Positions 45,006-52,960 of a stretch of 64,000 bases of DNA are shown one piece after another; the stretch's first letter is position 1, and every line of letters begins with the position of its first letter. The translations under genes were made by a program, and so were the position numbers. The notes beneath the pieces are model-generated. The model ran no database searches, had not been told where the DNA came from, and was given only the letters and a program-made list of their open reading frames with translations. This DNA comes from Pedobacter indicus (lineage in GTDB: Bacteria; Bacteroidota; Bacteroidia; Sphingobacteriales; Sphingobacteriaceae). Location: contig NZ_QRGB01000001.1 in NCBI RefSeq assembly GCF_003449035.1, forward strand, positions 558,001-622,000, given 5' to 3'.

Positions 45006-45347
45006 ATGAGTACTTCAGCTTCAATGACTCCCCTATCGCTTGTTATGAACCGGCTCAACGAAAAGGGATACGGCAACGAATTTAAAATTGGCAGAGACGG
45101 CGCATATCTAGAAGGCAATAGCAAACGATACAACCCAGATGAACTAACCATCGTTAAAACATATCGCTTTGAAGGGGATTCTGATCCTGCAGACATGGCA
45201 GTCCTATACGCTATCGAGAGCGGGGATGGAAAAACGGGTATGATACTAAACGCTTACGGCACCTATTCTGATCAAGACCAAGAGTTTTACGATAAATTCA
45301 TACTTGACGTTAGAGTTGACGAGCGAGAGGATTTAGAGATGGATTAA
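45006..45347 (+). CDS. Small conserved protein of unknown function
   Basis: 113 aa, acidic, no signal. Segments FKIGRDGAYLEG, DELTIVKTYRFEGDSDPADMAVLYAI and GKTGMILNAYGTYSD resemble a Bacteroidota family that databases often label phosphoribosylpyrophosphate synthetase. At this length, with no PRPP loop, that label cannot be right. It ends 1 nt before the convergent alkyltransferase-like gene. Confidence 0.65.
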   Translation: MSTSASMTPLSLVMNRLNEKGYGNEFKIGRDGAYLEGNSKRYNPDELTIVKTYRFEGDSDPADMAVLYAIESGDGKTGMILNAYGTYSDQDQEFYDKFILDVRVDEREDLEMD

Positions 45348-45348
45348 G

Positions 45349-45666
45349 CTATTTTTCAAATTCATCCCAAAACAGCTTTTTAAAGCCTCTGATTTTATCA
45401 TCAACTATATCAACACCCTCATTCTCTAGAAACTGGCGGACTCTTGTCGCTTTACAACTAATCGTGCCAGAACTACTGACAACTCGGTGAGCCGGTATTG
45501 GGCTATCTGCTTGATCTGAAACACGCATCGCATATCCAACCCTTCTCGACGATTTAGGTTCACCTACAGCTCTAGCAATCGCACCATAAGTTGTAACTCT
45601 CCCTTCAGGAACCTGGCGAGCAAATTCATAAACGCGATCACAAAACTCTTCTTTGGACAATGACAC
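45349..45666 (-). CDS. Alkyltransferase-like (ATL) protein, MGMT fold
   Basis: 105 aa. The DNA-binding helix-turn-helix and active-site loop of O6-alkylguanine transferases are present (PEGRVTTYGAIARAVG, SSRRVGYAMR), but the acceptor motif PCHRV reads IPAHRVV, so the methyl-accepting cysteine is replaced by alanine. ATL proteins of this kind bind alkylated guanine and flag it for nucleotide excision repair instead of reversing the damage. Confidence 0.92.
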   Translation of the reverse strand: MSLSKEEFCDRVYEFARQVPEGRVTTYGAIARAVGEPKSSRRVGYAMRVSDQADSPIPAHRVVSSSGTISCKATRVRQFLENEGVDIVDDKIRGFKKLFWDEFEK

Positions 45667-45776
45667 GGTATAAAAGTAACCACAAATGAAGAAGTTTTTA
45701 CTGCCATTTGTAATATTTACATTACAATTAAACTCTACAATAGAATTTAGGTCAAAAAAACAATATTTGCAATGGC

Positions 45777-46535
45777 ATGAATACTGTCCCTAATTTAACT
45801 ATTCTTTTATTGTTGATCTGTCTTTTTACTGACTCAACACTCAAGGCTCAAGAACGATTAGCCTGGAAAGAAAAACTCCAAATCGATGCTGATTTCTCAG
45901 ATTGGCAAGAAGATAGTCTCCAATACTTTTACGAAGACCAAGGTCTAAAATATAGTATTGCTAACGATAACGAATATTTATACGTCTATATACAAGTTCC
46001 TCACCAGATGCAACAATTAAAGGCAATTTACAATGGCTTTAATATTACCATCAACACCGAAGCTAAAGAGAAACCAGGCCCCAGTGTTATATTCCCCTTA
46101 CCAGATAAAGCTGCTTTGCGAGCCGTAAATGAGGAAAGCAGTACGGAGAAAGCAGTAAATAGGCGTGAATTTGGATTGAAAACTGTTCGCGCAATTTTCG
46201 TCCGAAACTTTGATGGTATTGTAGATGGCATGATCTCAATTAATAATAACTATGGGATACGACCAGCTGCAAAGATCGATTCTGCAGATGTACTAAACTA
46301 TGAACTGGCCATTCGCCTAGATGAAATAGGGATCGATAAAAGTAAGCCCTTTGCTGTTAACCTACGAATTAATGAGATAATTACCACTCGATATACCGAT
46401 CCTGGTTTTAGAAGGTACCGATACGGCTATCCATACTATGGCATGGATCCCTACGGCCGATCCACTTCACGATCAGGTATCACTCGCAAAGAAGTGCCCG
46501 GTGTCTGGCACATCGTAACCTTGGCAAACAACTAA
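45777..46535 (+). CDS. Exported CBM9/DOMON-like protein
   Basis: 252 aa with a signal peptide (LTILLLLICLFTDSTLKAQ). The pattern KLQIDADFSDWQEDSLQYF and KYSIANDNEYLYVYIQV resembles CBM9-like sugar/heme-binding sandwiches. A tyrosine/arginine-rich tract (RRYRYGYPYYGMDPYGR) lies near the C-terminus. It is followed after 29 nt by a large outer-membrane barrel gene, so the two probably act together. No specific function. Confidence 0.65.
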   Translation: MNTVPNLTILLLLICLFTDSTLKAQERLAWKEKLQIDADFSDWQEDSLQYFYEDQGLKYSIANDNEYLYVYIQVPHQMQQLKAIYNGFNITINTEAKEKPGPSVIFPLPDKAALRAVNEESSTEKAVNRREFGLKTVRAIFVRNFDGIVDGMISINNNYGIRPAAKIDSADVLNYELAIRLDEIGIDKSKPFAVNLRINEIITTRYTDPGFRRYRYGYPYYGMDPYGRSTSRSGITRKEVPGVWHIVTLANN

Positions 46536-46564
46536 CAACCCTATACTTAAATTCTTATCATTCC

Positions 46565-49354
46565 ATGCGTATTATCATCGTCACCTTATGCCTAATAGTG
46601 GGTTTACCAGCCGTTTATGGGCAAAACGGAAACCAGGTTAAAGGGCTCCTTCAGGACTCTACTGGTCAGAGTGTTATCGCGGCTTCCGTAAAACTTAAAA
46701 CAATATCTGATTCGTTGGTGACAACAAGCGACCTTAATGGAAATTTTGAATTCAAAAATGTAAACGCAAAATCGTTCTCACTTACTATATCCAGTCTTGG
46801 CTATGAAACAAAGACCTTCTCTTTTCAGTTTGACGATGAAAAACAGCTTGATCTAGGGACTCTTTTAATTAATGAATCCTCACAGCTGCTCCGAGAAGTT
46901 GCGGTAGACGGTACGCCGATGATAACGGTAAAAGAAGATACGCTTGAATATCGAACGAAGGATTACCAGCTGAGGGATGGAGCGGTTACAGAAGATCTAT
47001 TGAAAAAGTTGGACGGAGTAGAGGTAGACAAAGATGGAAACGTTACAGCACAAGGAGAATCAGTGGCCAGAGTAAGAATTAATGGGAAAGACTTTTTTGG
47101 AGGGGATGTTAAAACGGCAACAAAAAATCTGCCAGCTGACATCATCGAAAAAATTCAAATTATAGATGATTACGGTGATCAAGCTAATTTAACCGGAAAT
47201 CGAACCGGTGATCCCGAACGTGTCTTAAACATAGAAATTGCCCCTGAAAAAAATCGTGGAGATTTCGGAAATTTCCGAGTAGGTGGAGGAACTGAGGAGC
47301 GCTATCAGTTGACTGGTATGTACAGCTCCTTCGCTGATTCTAGACAATTTTCCACCTTAGCCAACTTAAACAACACCAACGCGGATTTATTCGATTTTAA
47401 TACGCAAGGTGGCGGAGCTAGGCGTATGAGGGGCGGACGATTTGGAGGCGGATTTGGAGGAAATCAAAATGGGTTGACAACCACAGGGTCGATTGGTCTC
47501 AACTATCGCAAATCTTTTTGGGACGAAAAGCTCACGACATACGGCAGTTATAGCTATAGTCATAACGATAATTCGACCCTAAGTAGCTCTTTTAACCAAA
47601 ACACCTATCCAGATAGTTTAATCATCACTAATCAGGGAAACACAGACGAAGCGACGATCGGGAACAACCACCGTTTCGACTGGAACGTAGAATATAAACT
47701 GGATGACAATAACTTTTTCAAATTATCCCCATCCTTTTCTCTAAGTACATCAAATGGTACTTCACTACAGAATTCGCAGTTCTCACAAAACGAACAGTTA
47801 GAAAACTTCGTAAATAGAAATAACGTAAACCATAATAGCTCTCCCAATGTTGGGGTGAGTGGATTATTCAATCATCGTTTTAATGATAAAGGTCGAAACC
47901 TATTCGTGAACTTTTCGATTAACAACGCAAGTACCGAAAGTGATCGCGACGAAATAACCGAAACGTACCTTTTTGGCATGAATGCCAGTCAAGACAGCAT
48001 ATATCAGCGACAGTTAATTGACTTACAAAACAAACGACTAAATGGTGGTACCTCGATATCATACATCGAACCTTTAGGAGAAAACAGTAATATCGAGCTA
48101 GAATATCGCTATGACTTCTCAAATTACGATAACGACCGAATAGCCAATACGGTAAATCCGGATGGTGAAACTGAGTATAATCCAGAATTAAGCAATATCT
48201 ACGACTATAAATTCATCAATAACAACATCAATCTTAACTACAGATTCCGGACAGACAAGTTAAATTACTCTATCGGCGCAAGTGTACAACCGTCTTCATT
48301 AAAAGGCAATACGGTTATCAACAACGAATCACTATCTTTCTCGCGGAATTCGACACACTTCGCCCCGATTGCCCGTTTCGAATATCGATTTTCGCGAACA
48401 AAACGACTAAGTTTTAACTATTCCGGACGACCGAACGAGCCCAGCTATTCTCAGTTACAGCCCGTAACCGACATCTCAAACCCTCAGTTCCCAGTCACCG
48501 GAAACCCCGATCTCGCCGCAGAGTTCTCTCATAATCTTTATTTCAGATATAACAATTTCGATTATGCATCCGGGAACTCCCTCTTTGTCATGCTAAACGG
48601 TACCATGACGAACGACAAAGTTGTTTCGAACCGGGTTCAAAGTATCGATGAAGTACACGGTGTTGTACAATCGACAACTTATCTCAATACAGATGGCTAT
48701 TATAGTTTGCGTGGATTCTATAATTACTCAAAACCATTTTTGGATAGAAAGTATGTCGTCTCTTTAAATGGATCGGCGAACTTCAATAATAATATCTCAT
48801 TCACCAATAGTGAAAAGAATATGGCACAGAACTGGGTGCTATCACAGGGCTTAAACATGCAAATAAACCCGAAAGAATGGCTCGAAGTAACACCAGGGGT
48901 ACGCTATTCTTTTAATACAACGCAGAACTCAATAGATAACCGAAGTAATTTAAATATCCATACCTGGTCAATGGAGATGGACAGCAAGGTGTATTTTACT
49001 CCAACATTCTTATGGGGATTAACCTTAAATAAAATGTCCAATTCAGGGTATACTTCAGATGTTGACGCAAACCCTTTTATTATTAATACCTACCTCGAGA
49101 AGCAATTCCTAAAAGGAAACAAGGGCGCCCTGCGTCTTCAAGGATATGACCTGCTAGACGAGCAGGTTAATATATCAAGAACCGTTACCGAGAATACAAT
49201 AAATGACAGAAGAAGCAACCGTCTTGCCCGATATTTCATGCTCACATTGTCGTATCGATTTGATAAATTCGCAGGTGGAACTGGCGGAAGAGAACAAGGA
49301 GAACGCAGAGGCCCCGGAATGCCGGGAAGATTCGGACCTCCGGGTCCACGCTAA
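46565..49354 (+). CDS. Outer-membrane beta-barrel protein with carboxypeptidase-like and plug regions
   Basis: 929 aa. Signal peptide ending in VYGQ, carboxypeptidase-like domain (QVKGLLQDSTGQSVIAASV), a plug-like region (DLLKKLDGVEVDKDGNV, RVRINGKDFFGGD, DIIEKIQIIDDYGDQ) and a long barrel of the OMP_b-brl_3 type. A glycine/arginine tract (RRMRGGRFGGGFGG) occurs near residue 285, and a GREQGERRGPGMPGRFG-like tail follows the last strand (LSYRFDKF). Likely a TonB-type transporter of unknown ligand. The stop codon lies within the following terminator stem. Confidence 0.85.
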   Translation: MRIIIVTLCLIVGLPAVYGQNGNQVKGLLQDSTGQSVIAASVKLKTISDSLVTTSDLNGNFEFKNVNAKSFSLTISSLGYETKTFSFQFDDEKQLDLGTLLINESSQLLREVAVDGTPMITVKEDTLEYRTKDYQLRDGAVTEDLLKKLDGVEVDKDGNVTAQGESVARVRINGKDFFGGDVKTATKNLPADIIEKIQIIDDYGDQANLTGNRTGDPERVLNIEIAPEKNRGDFGNFRVGGGTEERYQLTGMYSSFADSRQFSTLANLNNTNADLFDFNTQGGGARRMRGGRFGGGFGGNQNGLTTTGSIGLNYRKSFWDEKLTTYGSYSYSHNDNSTLSSSFNQNTYPDSLIITNQGNTDEATIGNNHRFDWNVEYKLDDNNFFKLSPSFSLSTSNGTSLQNSQFSQNEQLENFVNRNNVNHNSSPNVGVSGLFNHRFNDKGRNLFVNFSINNASTESDRDEITETYLFGMNASQDSIYQRQLIDLQNKRLNGGTSISYIEPLGENSNIELEYRYDFSNYDNDRIANTVNPDGETEYNPELSNIYDYKFINNNINLNYRFRTDKLNYSIGASVQPSSLKGNTVINNESLSFSRNSTHFAPIARFEYRFSRTKRLSFNYSGRPNEPSYSQLQPVTDISNPQFPVTGNPDLAAEFSHNLYFRYNNFDYASGNSLFVMLNGTMTNDKVVSNRVQSIDEVHGVVQSTTYLNTDGYYSLRGFYNYSKPFLDRKYVVSLNGSANFNNNISFTNSEKNMAQNWVLSQGLNMQINPKEWLEVTPGVRYSFNTTQNSIDNRSNLNIHTWSMEMDSKVYFTPTFLWGLTLNKMSNSGYTSDVDANPFIINTYLEKQFLKGNKGALRLQGYDLLDEQVNISRTVTENTINDRRSNRLARYFMLTLSYRFDKFAGGTGGREQGERRGPGMPGRFGPPGPR

Positions 49355-49378
49355 GCTGAGCTTAGCTCTAGCTTTTTT
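49350..49378 (+). terminator. Terminator overlapping the stop codon of the barrel gene
   Basis: GCTAAGC (49350-49356), loop TGA, GCTTAGC (49360-49366), then a T run at 49373-49378. The TAA stop is inside the left arm. Confidence 0.65.
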
Positions 49379-49380
49379 CC

Positions 49381-49388
49381 TATCTTTG
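49381..49388 (+). promoter_or_regulatory. -7 promoter element of the M16 peptidase gene
   Basis: TATCTTTG, 7 nt before the ATG at 49396. Confidence 0.5.
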
Positions 49389-49395
49389 CACGCTA

Positions 49396-50634
49396 ATGGA
49401 TCACCATATTTTTTCCCTGGCAAACGGGCTTCGTATTGTATTCCACCCCACAAACTCGCCGATCACACACGCGTGTATGATTATTAATGTGGGCACAAGA
49501 GATGAGCAGAACGGCGAATTCGGGATAGCTCACTTTGTCGAACACCTCCTGTTTAAGAGAACAAAAAAGAGAAGCACCAATCAGATCTTAAATCGACTGG
49601 AGTTGGTTGGTGCCGATTTAAACGCATATACAACCAAAGAATATACCTGCATTCATGCATCTTTTTTAAATCCCCATTTAACCCGAACGATTGACCTTTT
49701 TGAGGACATCCTTTTTAACTCTGTGTTTCCTAATGAAGACATCGAAAAAGAAAAAGGCATCGTATTGGATGAGATATCGTCATATCAAGACAGTCCTGAA
49801 GATGCCATAATGGATGACTTCGAGGATCTTATCTTTTCCGGGAGTGGGTTAGGACATAACATTCTAGGCACAGAAAAAGATCTAAGCGCATTGGAGAAAC
49901 CCAACGTGCTTGCTTTCGTAGAAAAACATTACCAACCAGAAAATATGGTATTGGGTATAACGGGAAATTACTCGCTGAGCTACATACAACGAATTGCATC
50001 GAAATACTTCAGTCATCTGGAAAATCATAAAGTAGCGCGCAAACGTTTGCCACCACCCGCAATTCTTCCAGCAAATCTTTCGTTAAAAAGACCCATCAAC
50101 CAAGCACATTACATGATGGGTACACGTGCCTACCCTGTTAACCACCCAAAAAAAATGCCGTTAATGATACTCAATAATTATCTCGGTGGTATGGGAATGA
50201 GCTCCCGCCTCAATCTTTTGGTCAGAGAAAAACACGGTATCGCCTATACAATTGAGTCAAGCTACACGCCATATTCTGATGCGGGGGTCTTTTCAATTTA
50301 TTTTGGCACCGAAGCTGATAAAGGAGAAAAAGCACGCGCCCTCGTTCTCCGAGAGATAAAAAATTCTACAAAAAGAAAATTAGGCTCTACACTTTTAAAA
50401 CAGGCAAAAAATAAGTTTATCGGACAAATAGCATTGGGAGAAGAGAACAGAATGTCGCTGATTATTTCCATGGCTAAAAATCTGATTGACCTTGGATATG
50501 TACAAACGCTCGATGAAATCTACTCGCAAATTGAAAGCGTATCTGCGAACGATTTATGGGAAGTTGCAAACGAACTGTTCACAACAGAGCAGTTGACTAC
50601 CCTCTTATATGAACCTTCTTTTGATAAAAATTAA
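49396..50634 (+). CDS. M16-family zinc metallopeptidase
   Basis: 412 aa. The inverted zinc motif HFVEH is in GIAHFVEHLLFKR (near residue 48), with the downstream glutamate in EKGIVLDEISSYQDSPEDA; the second half shows GGMGMSSRLNLLVREKHGIAY, the non-catalytic M16 repeat. No signal peptide is evident, so it is probably cytoplasmic. Related to processing peptidases that degrade small peptides. Followed by def after 35 nt. Confidence 0.93.
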   Translation: MDHHIFSLANGLRIVFHPTNSPITHACMIINVGTRDEQNGEFGIAHFVEHLLFKRTKKRSTNQILNRLELVGADLNAYTTKEYTCIHASFLNPHLTRTIDLFEDILFNSVFPNEDIEKEKGIVLDEISSYQDSPEDAIMDDFEDLIFSGSGLGHNILGTEKDLSALEKPNVLAFVEKHYQPENMVLGITGNYSLSYIQRIASKYFSHLENHKVARKRLPPPAILPANLSLKRPINQAHYMMGTRAYPVNHPKKMPLMILNNYLGGMGMSSRLNLLVREKHGIAYTIESSYTPYSDAGVFSIYFGTEADKGEKARALVLREIKNSTKRKLGSTLLKQAKNKFIGQIALGEENRMSLIISMAKNLIDLGYVQTLDEIYSQIESVSANDLWEVANELFTTEQLTTLLYEPSFDKN

Positions 50635-50669
50635 TAAATTAGCACTTTATTAAAAACTTTATACGACCC

Positions 50670-51245
50670 ATGAAATTACCCATCATAGCATACGGAGACC
50701 CTATTTTAAGGCAAAAAGCGAAAGAAATCGACGAAGATTATCCAGAGCTGAATACCCTTATCGACAATATGTTCGAAACGATGTATGCTGCGTCCGGTGT
50801 CGGTATTGCCGCTCCCCAAATCGGCAAATCAATTCGGTTGTTCGTAATCGATGCCTCTCCTTACGAAGAAGACGAACCACCGTTAAAAGATTTTAAAAAA
50901 GTATTCATAAACCCAATTATCATTCAGGAAGAGGGAGAGAAATGGTCCTCTAGCGAAGGTTGTTTAAGTATTCCTGATATCCGAGAAGATGTTTCTCGCC
51001 TTTCTAAACTTACCATCAATTATCTAGATCAAAATTGGGAAGAACATGAGGAGACCTATGACGGCCTAGCCGCGAGAATCATTCAACATGAGTATGATCA
51101 TATCGAGGGCAAACTATTTACTGATCATATTACACCATTACGCAAAGCATTATTAAAAAGCAAGCTAGATGCAATAGCAAAAGGGCGCGTAAATGTAGAT
51201 TACAAGATGAAATTTCCCGCATTAAAGCGAAAAAAAAGATTCTAA
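50670..51245 (+). CDS. def: Peptide deformylase
   Basis: 191 aa. Removes the formyl group from nascent protein N-termini. All three motifs are present: GVGIAAPQIG, EGCLSIP and QHEYDHIEG, giving the Cys and two His metal ligands plus the catalytic Glu. Confidence 0.97.
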   Translation: MKLPIIAYGDPILRQKAKEIDEDYPELNTLIDNMFETMYAASGVGIAAPQIGKSIRLFVIDASPYEEDEPPLKDFKKVFINPIIIQEEGEKWSSSEGCLSIPDIREDVSRLSKLTINYLDQNWEEHEETYDGLAARIIQHEYDHIEGKLFTDHITPLRKALLKSKLDAIAKGRVNVDYKMKFPALKRKKRF

Positions 51246-51261
51246 CCGGCAACGCGCACAG

Positions 51262-51648
51262 CTAGGCGTCGCCATTGTCGGCTCCCTTATTACCTGCTTT
51301 ACCCTTATTAATCTCGTCAAATAGCTTATCAATATGCTGCCGATATTCCACGCTGTCATCAATAAAGAACTCCAATGTAGGGACACTTTTCGCCTGATCC
51401 TTAATCTTGTTCCCTAGTTTATACCGTATCTCACCTGATTTTGACTTAACCTGATCAATTGCCTCCTGAGGCGACTTGGCATTTAAAAAGCTTAAGTAAA
51501 CGCGCGCTATGCCTAAATCCGATGTAACGCGTACACTGGTCACAGTAATCATAACCCCTGGAAGCCAAGAGTTACCTTCACGAAGAAATATATCACCTAA
51601 ATCCTGCTGAATTATCCTAGCAAATTTCTGTTGTCTTTTACTTTCCAT
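51262..51648 (-). CDS. rbfA: Ribosome-binding factor A
   Basis: 128 aa. Small KH-fold factor for 30S maturation; the sequence RQQKFARIIQQDLGDIFLRE and VTSVRVTSDLGIARVYLSFL are typical, as is ELEF-like TLEFFIDDSVEYRQHIDKLF. A short acidic/glycine tail follows. Convergent with def; lies 29 nt after hflX on the same strand. Confidence 0.92.
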   Translation of the reverse strand: MESKRQQKFARIIQQDLGDIFLREGNSWLPGVMITVTSVRVTSDLGIARVYLSFLNAKSPQEAIDQVKSKSGEIRYKLGNKIKDQAKSVPTLEFFIDDSVEYRQHIDKLFDEINKGKAGNKGADNGDA

Positions 51649-51677
51649 AGTAATAATGATTATCTAAACTATTGCAA

Positions 51678-52859
51678 TTAATACAAAAGGTTGTCGTAAG
51701 GATACCGAGTCTTATGAATGGTAAGAACCTCATTGTATATCATTGTTCTCAATTTTTCAATATTCTCCTTTTCAGTCGCCGAGATAAAGATAGCGGGATT
51801 AGCATTTTTCTTCATCCAGCTTTTTTCAAAATCTTCCATTTTAAAGTCAGGGTTATCCTCATCTCCCTGACGTTCCTGAAAAATATCTATTTTATTAAAT
51901 ACGGTAATAATCGGCTTGTCTAACGCGCCAATATCTTTCAGTGTCTCGTTTACCGCACTTATCTGATCCTCAAAGTTTGGATGTGAAATATCTACGACAT
52001 GTAATAGCACGTCGGCCTCTCTCACCTCATCTAGCGTCGACTTAAAGCACTCTACAAGGTGATGTGGTAGTTTCCTGATGAAACCAACGGTATCAGATAA
52101 GAGAAACGGAAGATTATCGATAACAACTTTCCGCACGGTCGTATCCAACGTGGCAAACAATTTGTTTTCAGCGAAAACGTCTGATTTAGACAGCATATTC
52201 ATAATCGTAGATTTCCCTACATTCGTATAGCCTACTAAAGCGACCCGGATTAATTGCTTCCTGTTTTTCCTCTGAGTTTCATTCTGTTTATCTATCGCAC
52301 GTAGTTTTTCTTTTAAGAGCGCGACTTTATTTAAAATCAAGCGTCTATCCGTTTCAATCTGACTTTCACCCGGCCCGCGCATACCAATCCCACCACGCTG
52401 CCTCTCTAGGTGAGTCCATAAGCGCGTTAGTCGTGGAAGTAAATATTGTAACTGGGCTAACTCTACCTGCGTCTTTGCCTGTGCGCTTTTAGCACGCCGC
52501 GCAAAAATATCCAGGATCAGGTTACTTCGATCCAGGATTTTTACTTTAAGCTCCCGTTCAATGTTCCTGAGCTGGGTTGGAGACAACTCATCATCAAAAA
52601 CAACCATATCGATATCTTCCGCATCAACATAACTTTTAATCTCGTCAAGTTTCCCACTCCCAACAAAAGTAGCCCGATCGGGTTTCTGCATTTTCTGAGT
52701 AAATGAAGAGACTGTTATGCCCCCGGCCGTATCCACTAAGAATGCCAACTCTTCTAAATATTCCCGTTCAAGCTCTTCATCTTCCAATGGAGTGATGATA
52801 CCCACCAATATTGCTCGTTCCGGCTTTATCGCTGTATCAAAATATTTCGCTTTCGCCAT
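51678..52859 (-). CDS. hflX: GTPase HflX
   Basis: 393 aa. HflX N-terminal domain (RAILVGIITPLEDEELE ... LDEIKSYVDAEDIDMVVFDDEL), the glycine-rich GPGESQIETDRRLI, and a G domain with G1 VGYTNVGKSTIMN, G3 DTVGFIRKLPHHLVE and G4 FNKID. Binds and splits ribosomes, notably under stress. Confidence 0.95.
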   Translation of the reverse strand: MAKAKYFDTAIKPERAILVGIITPLEDEELEREYLEELAFLVDTAGGITVSSFTQKMQKPDRATFVGSGKLDEIKSYVDAEDIDMVVFDDELSPTQLRNIERELKVKILDRSNLILDIFARRAKSAQAKTQVELAQLQYLLPRLTRLWTHLERQRGGIGMRGPGESQIETDRRLILNKVALLKEKLRAIDKQNETQRKNRKQLIRVALVGYTNVGKSTIMNMLSKSDVFAENKLFATLDTTVRKVVIDNLPFLLSDTVGFIRKLPHHLVECFKSTLDEVREADVLLHVVDISHPNFEDQISAVNETLKDIGALDKPIITVFNKIDIFQERQGDEDNPDFKMEDFEKSWMKKNANPAIFISATEKENIEKLRTMIYNEVLTIHKTRYPYDNLLY

Positions 52860-52960
52860 TAATTTATTTTCCTATGTTCTTATTTTCTGCCTAAACCAAA
52901 TTCCCGTCACAAATAACACCTCTTCCCAATACCCTAACAAAACTTAAAGATAGGTGTTTG

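Noticed and set aside
49203-49487. 94-codon plus-strand frame across the barrel/peptidase boundary
   Set aside because: It runs through the end of one well-supported gene, a terminator, a promoter and the start of the next.
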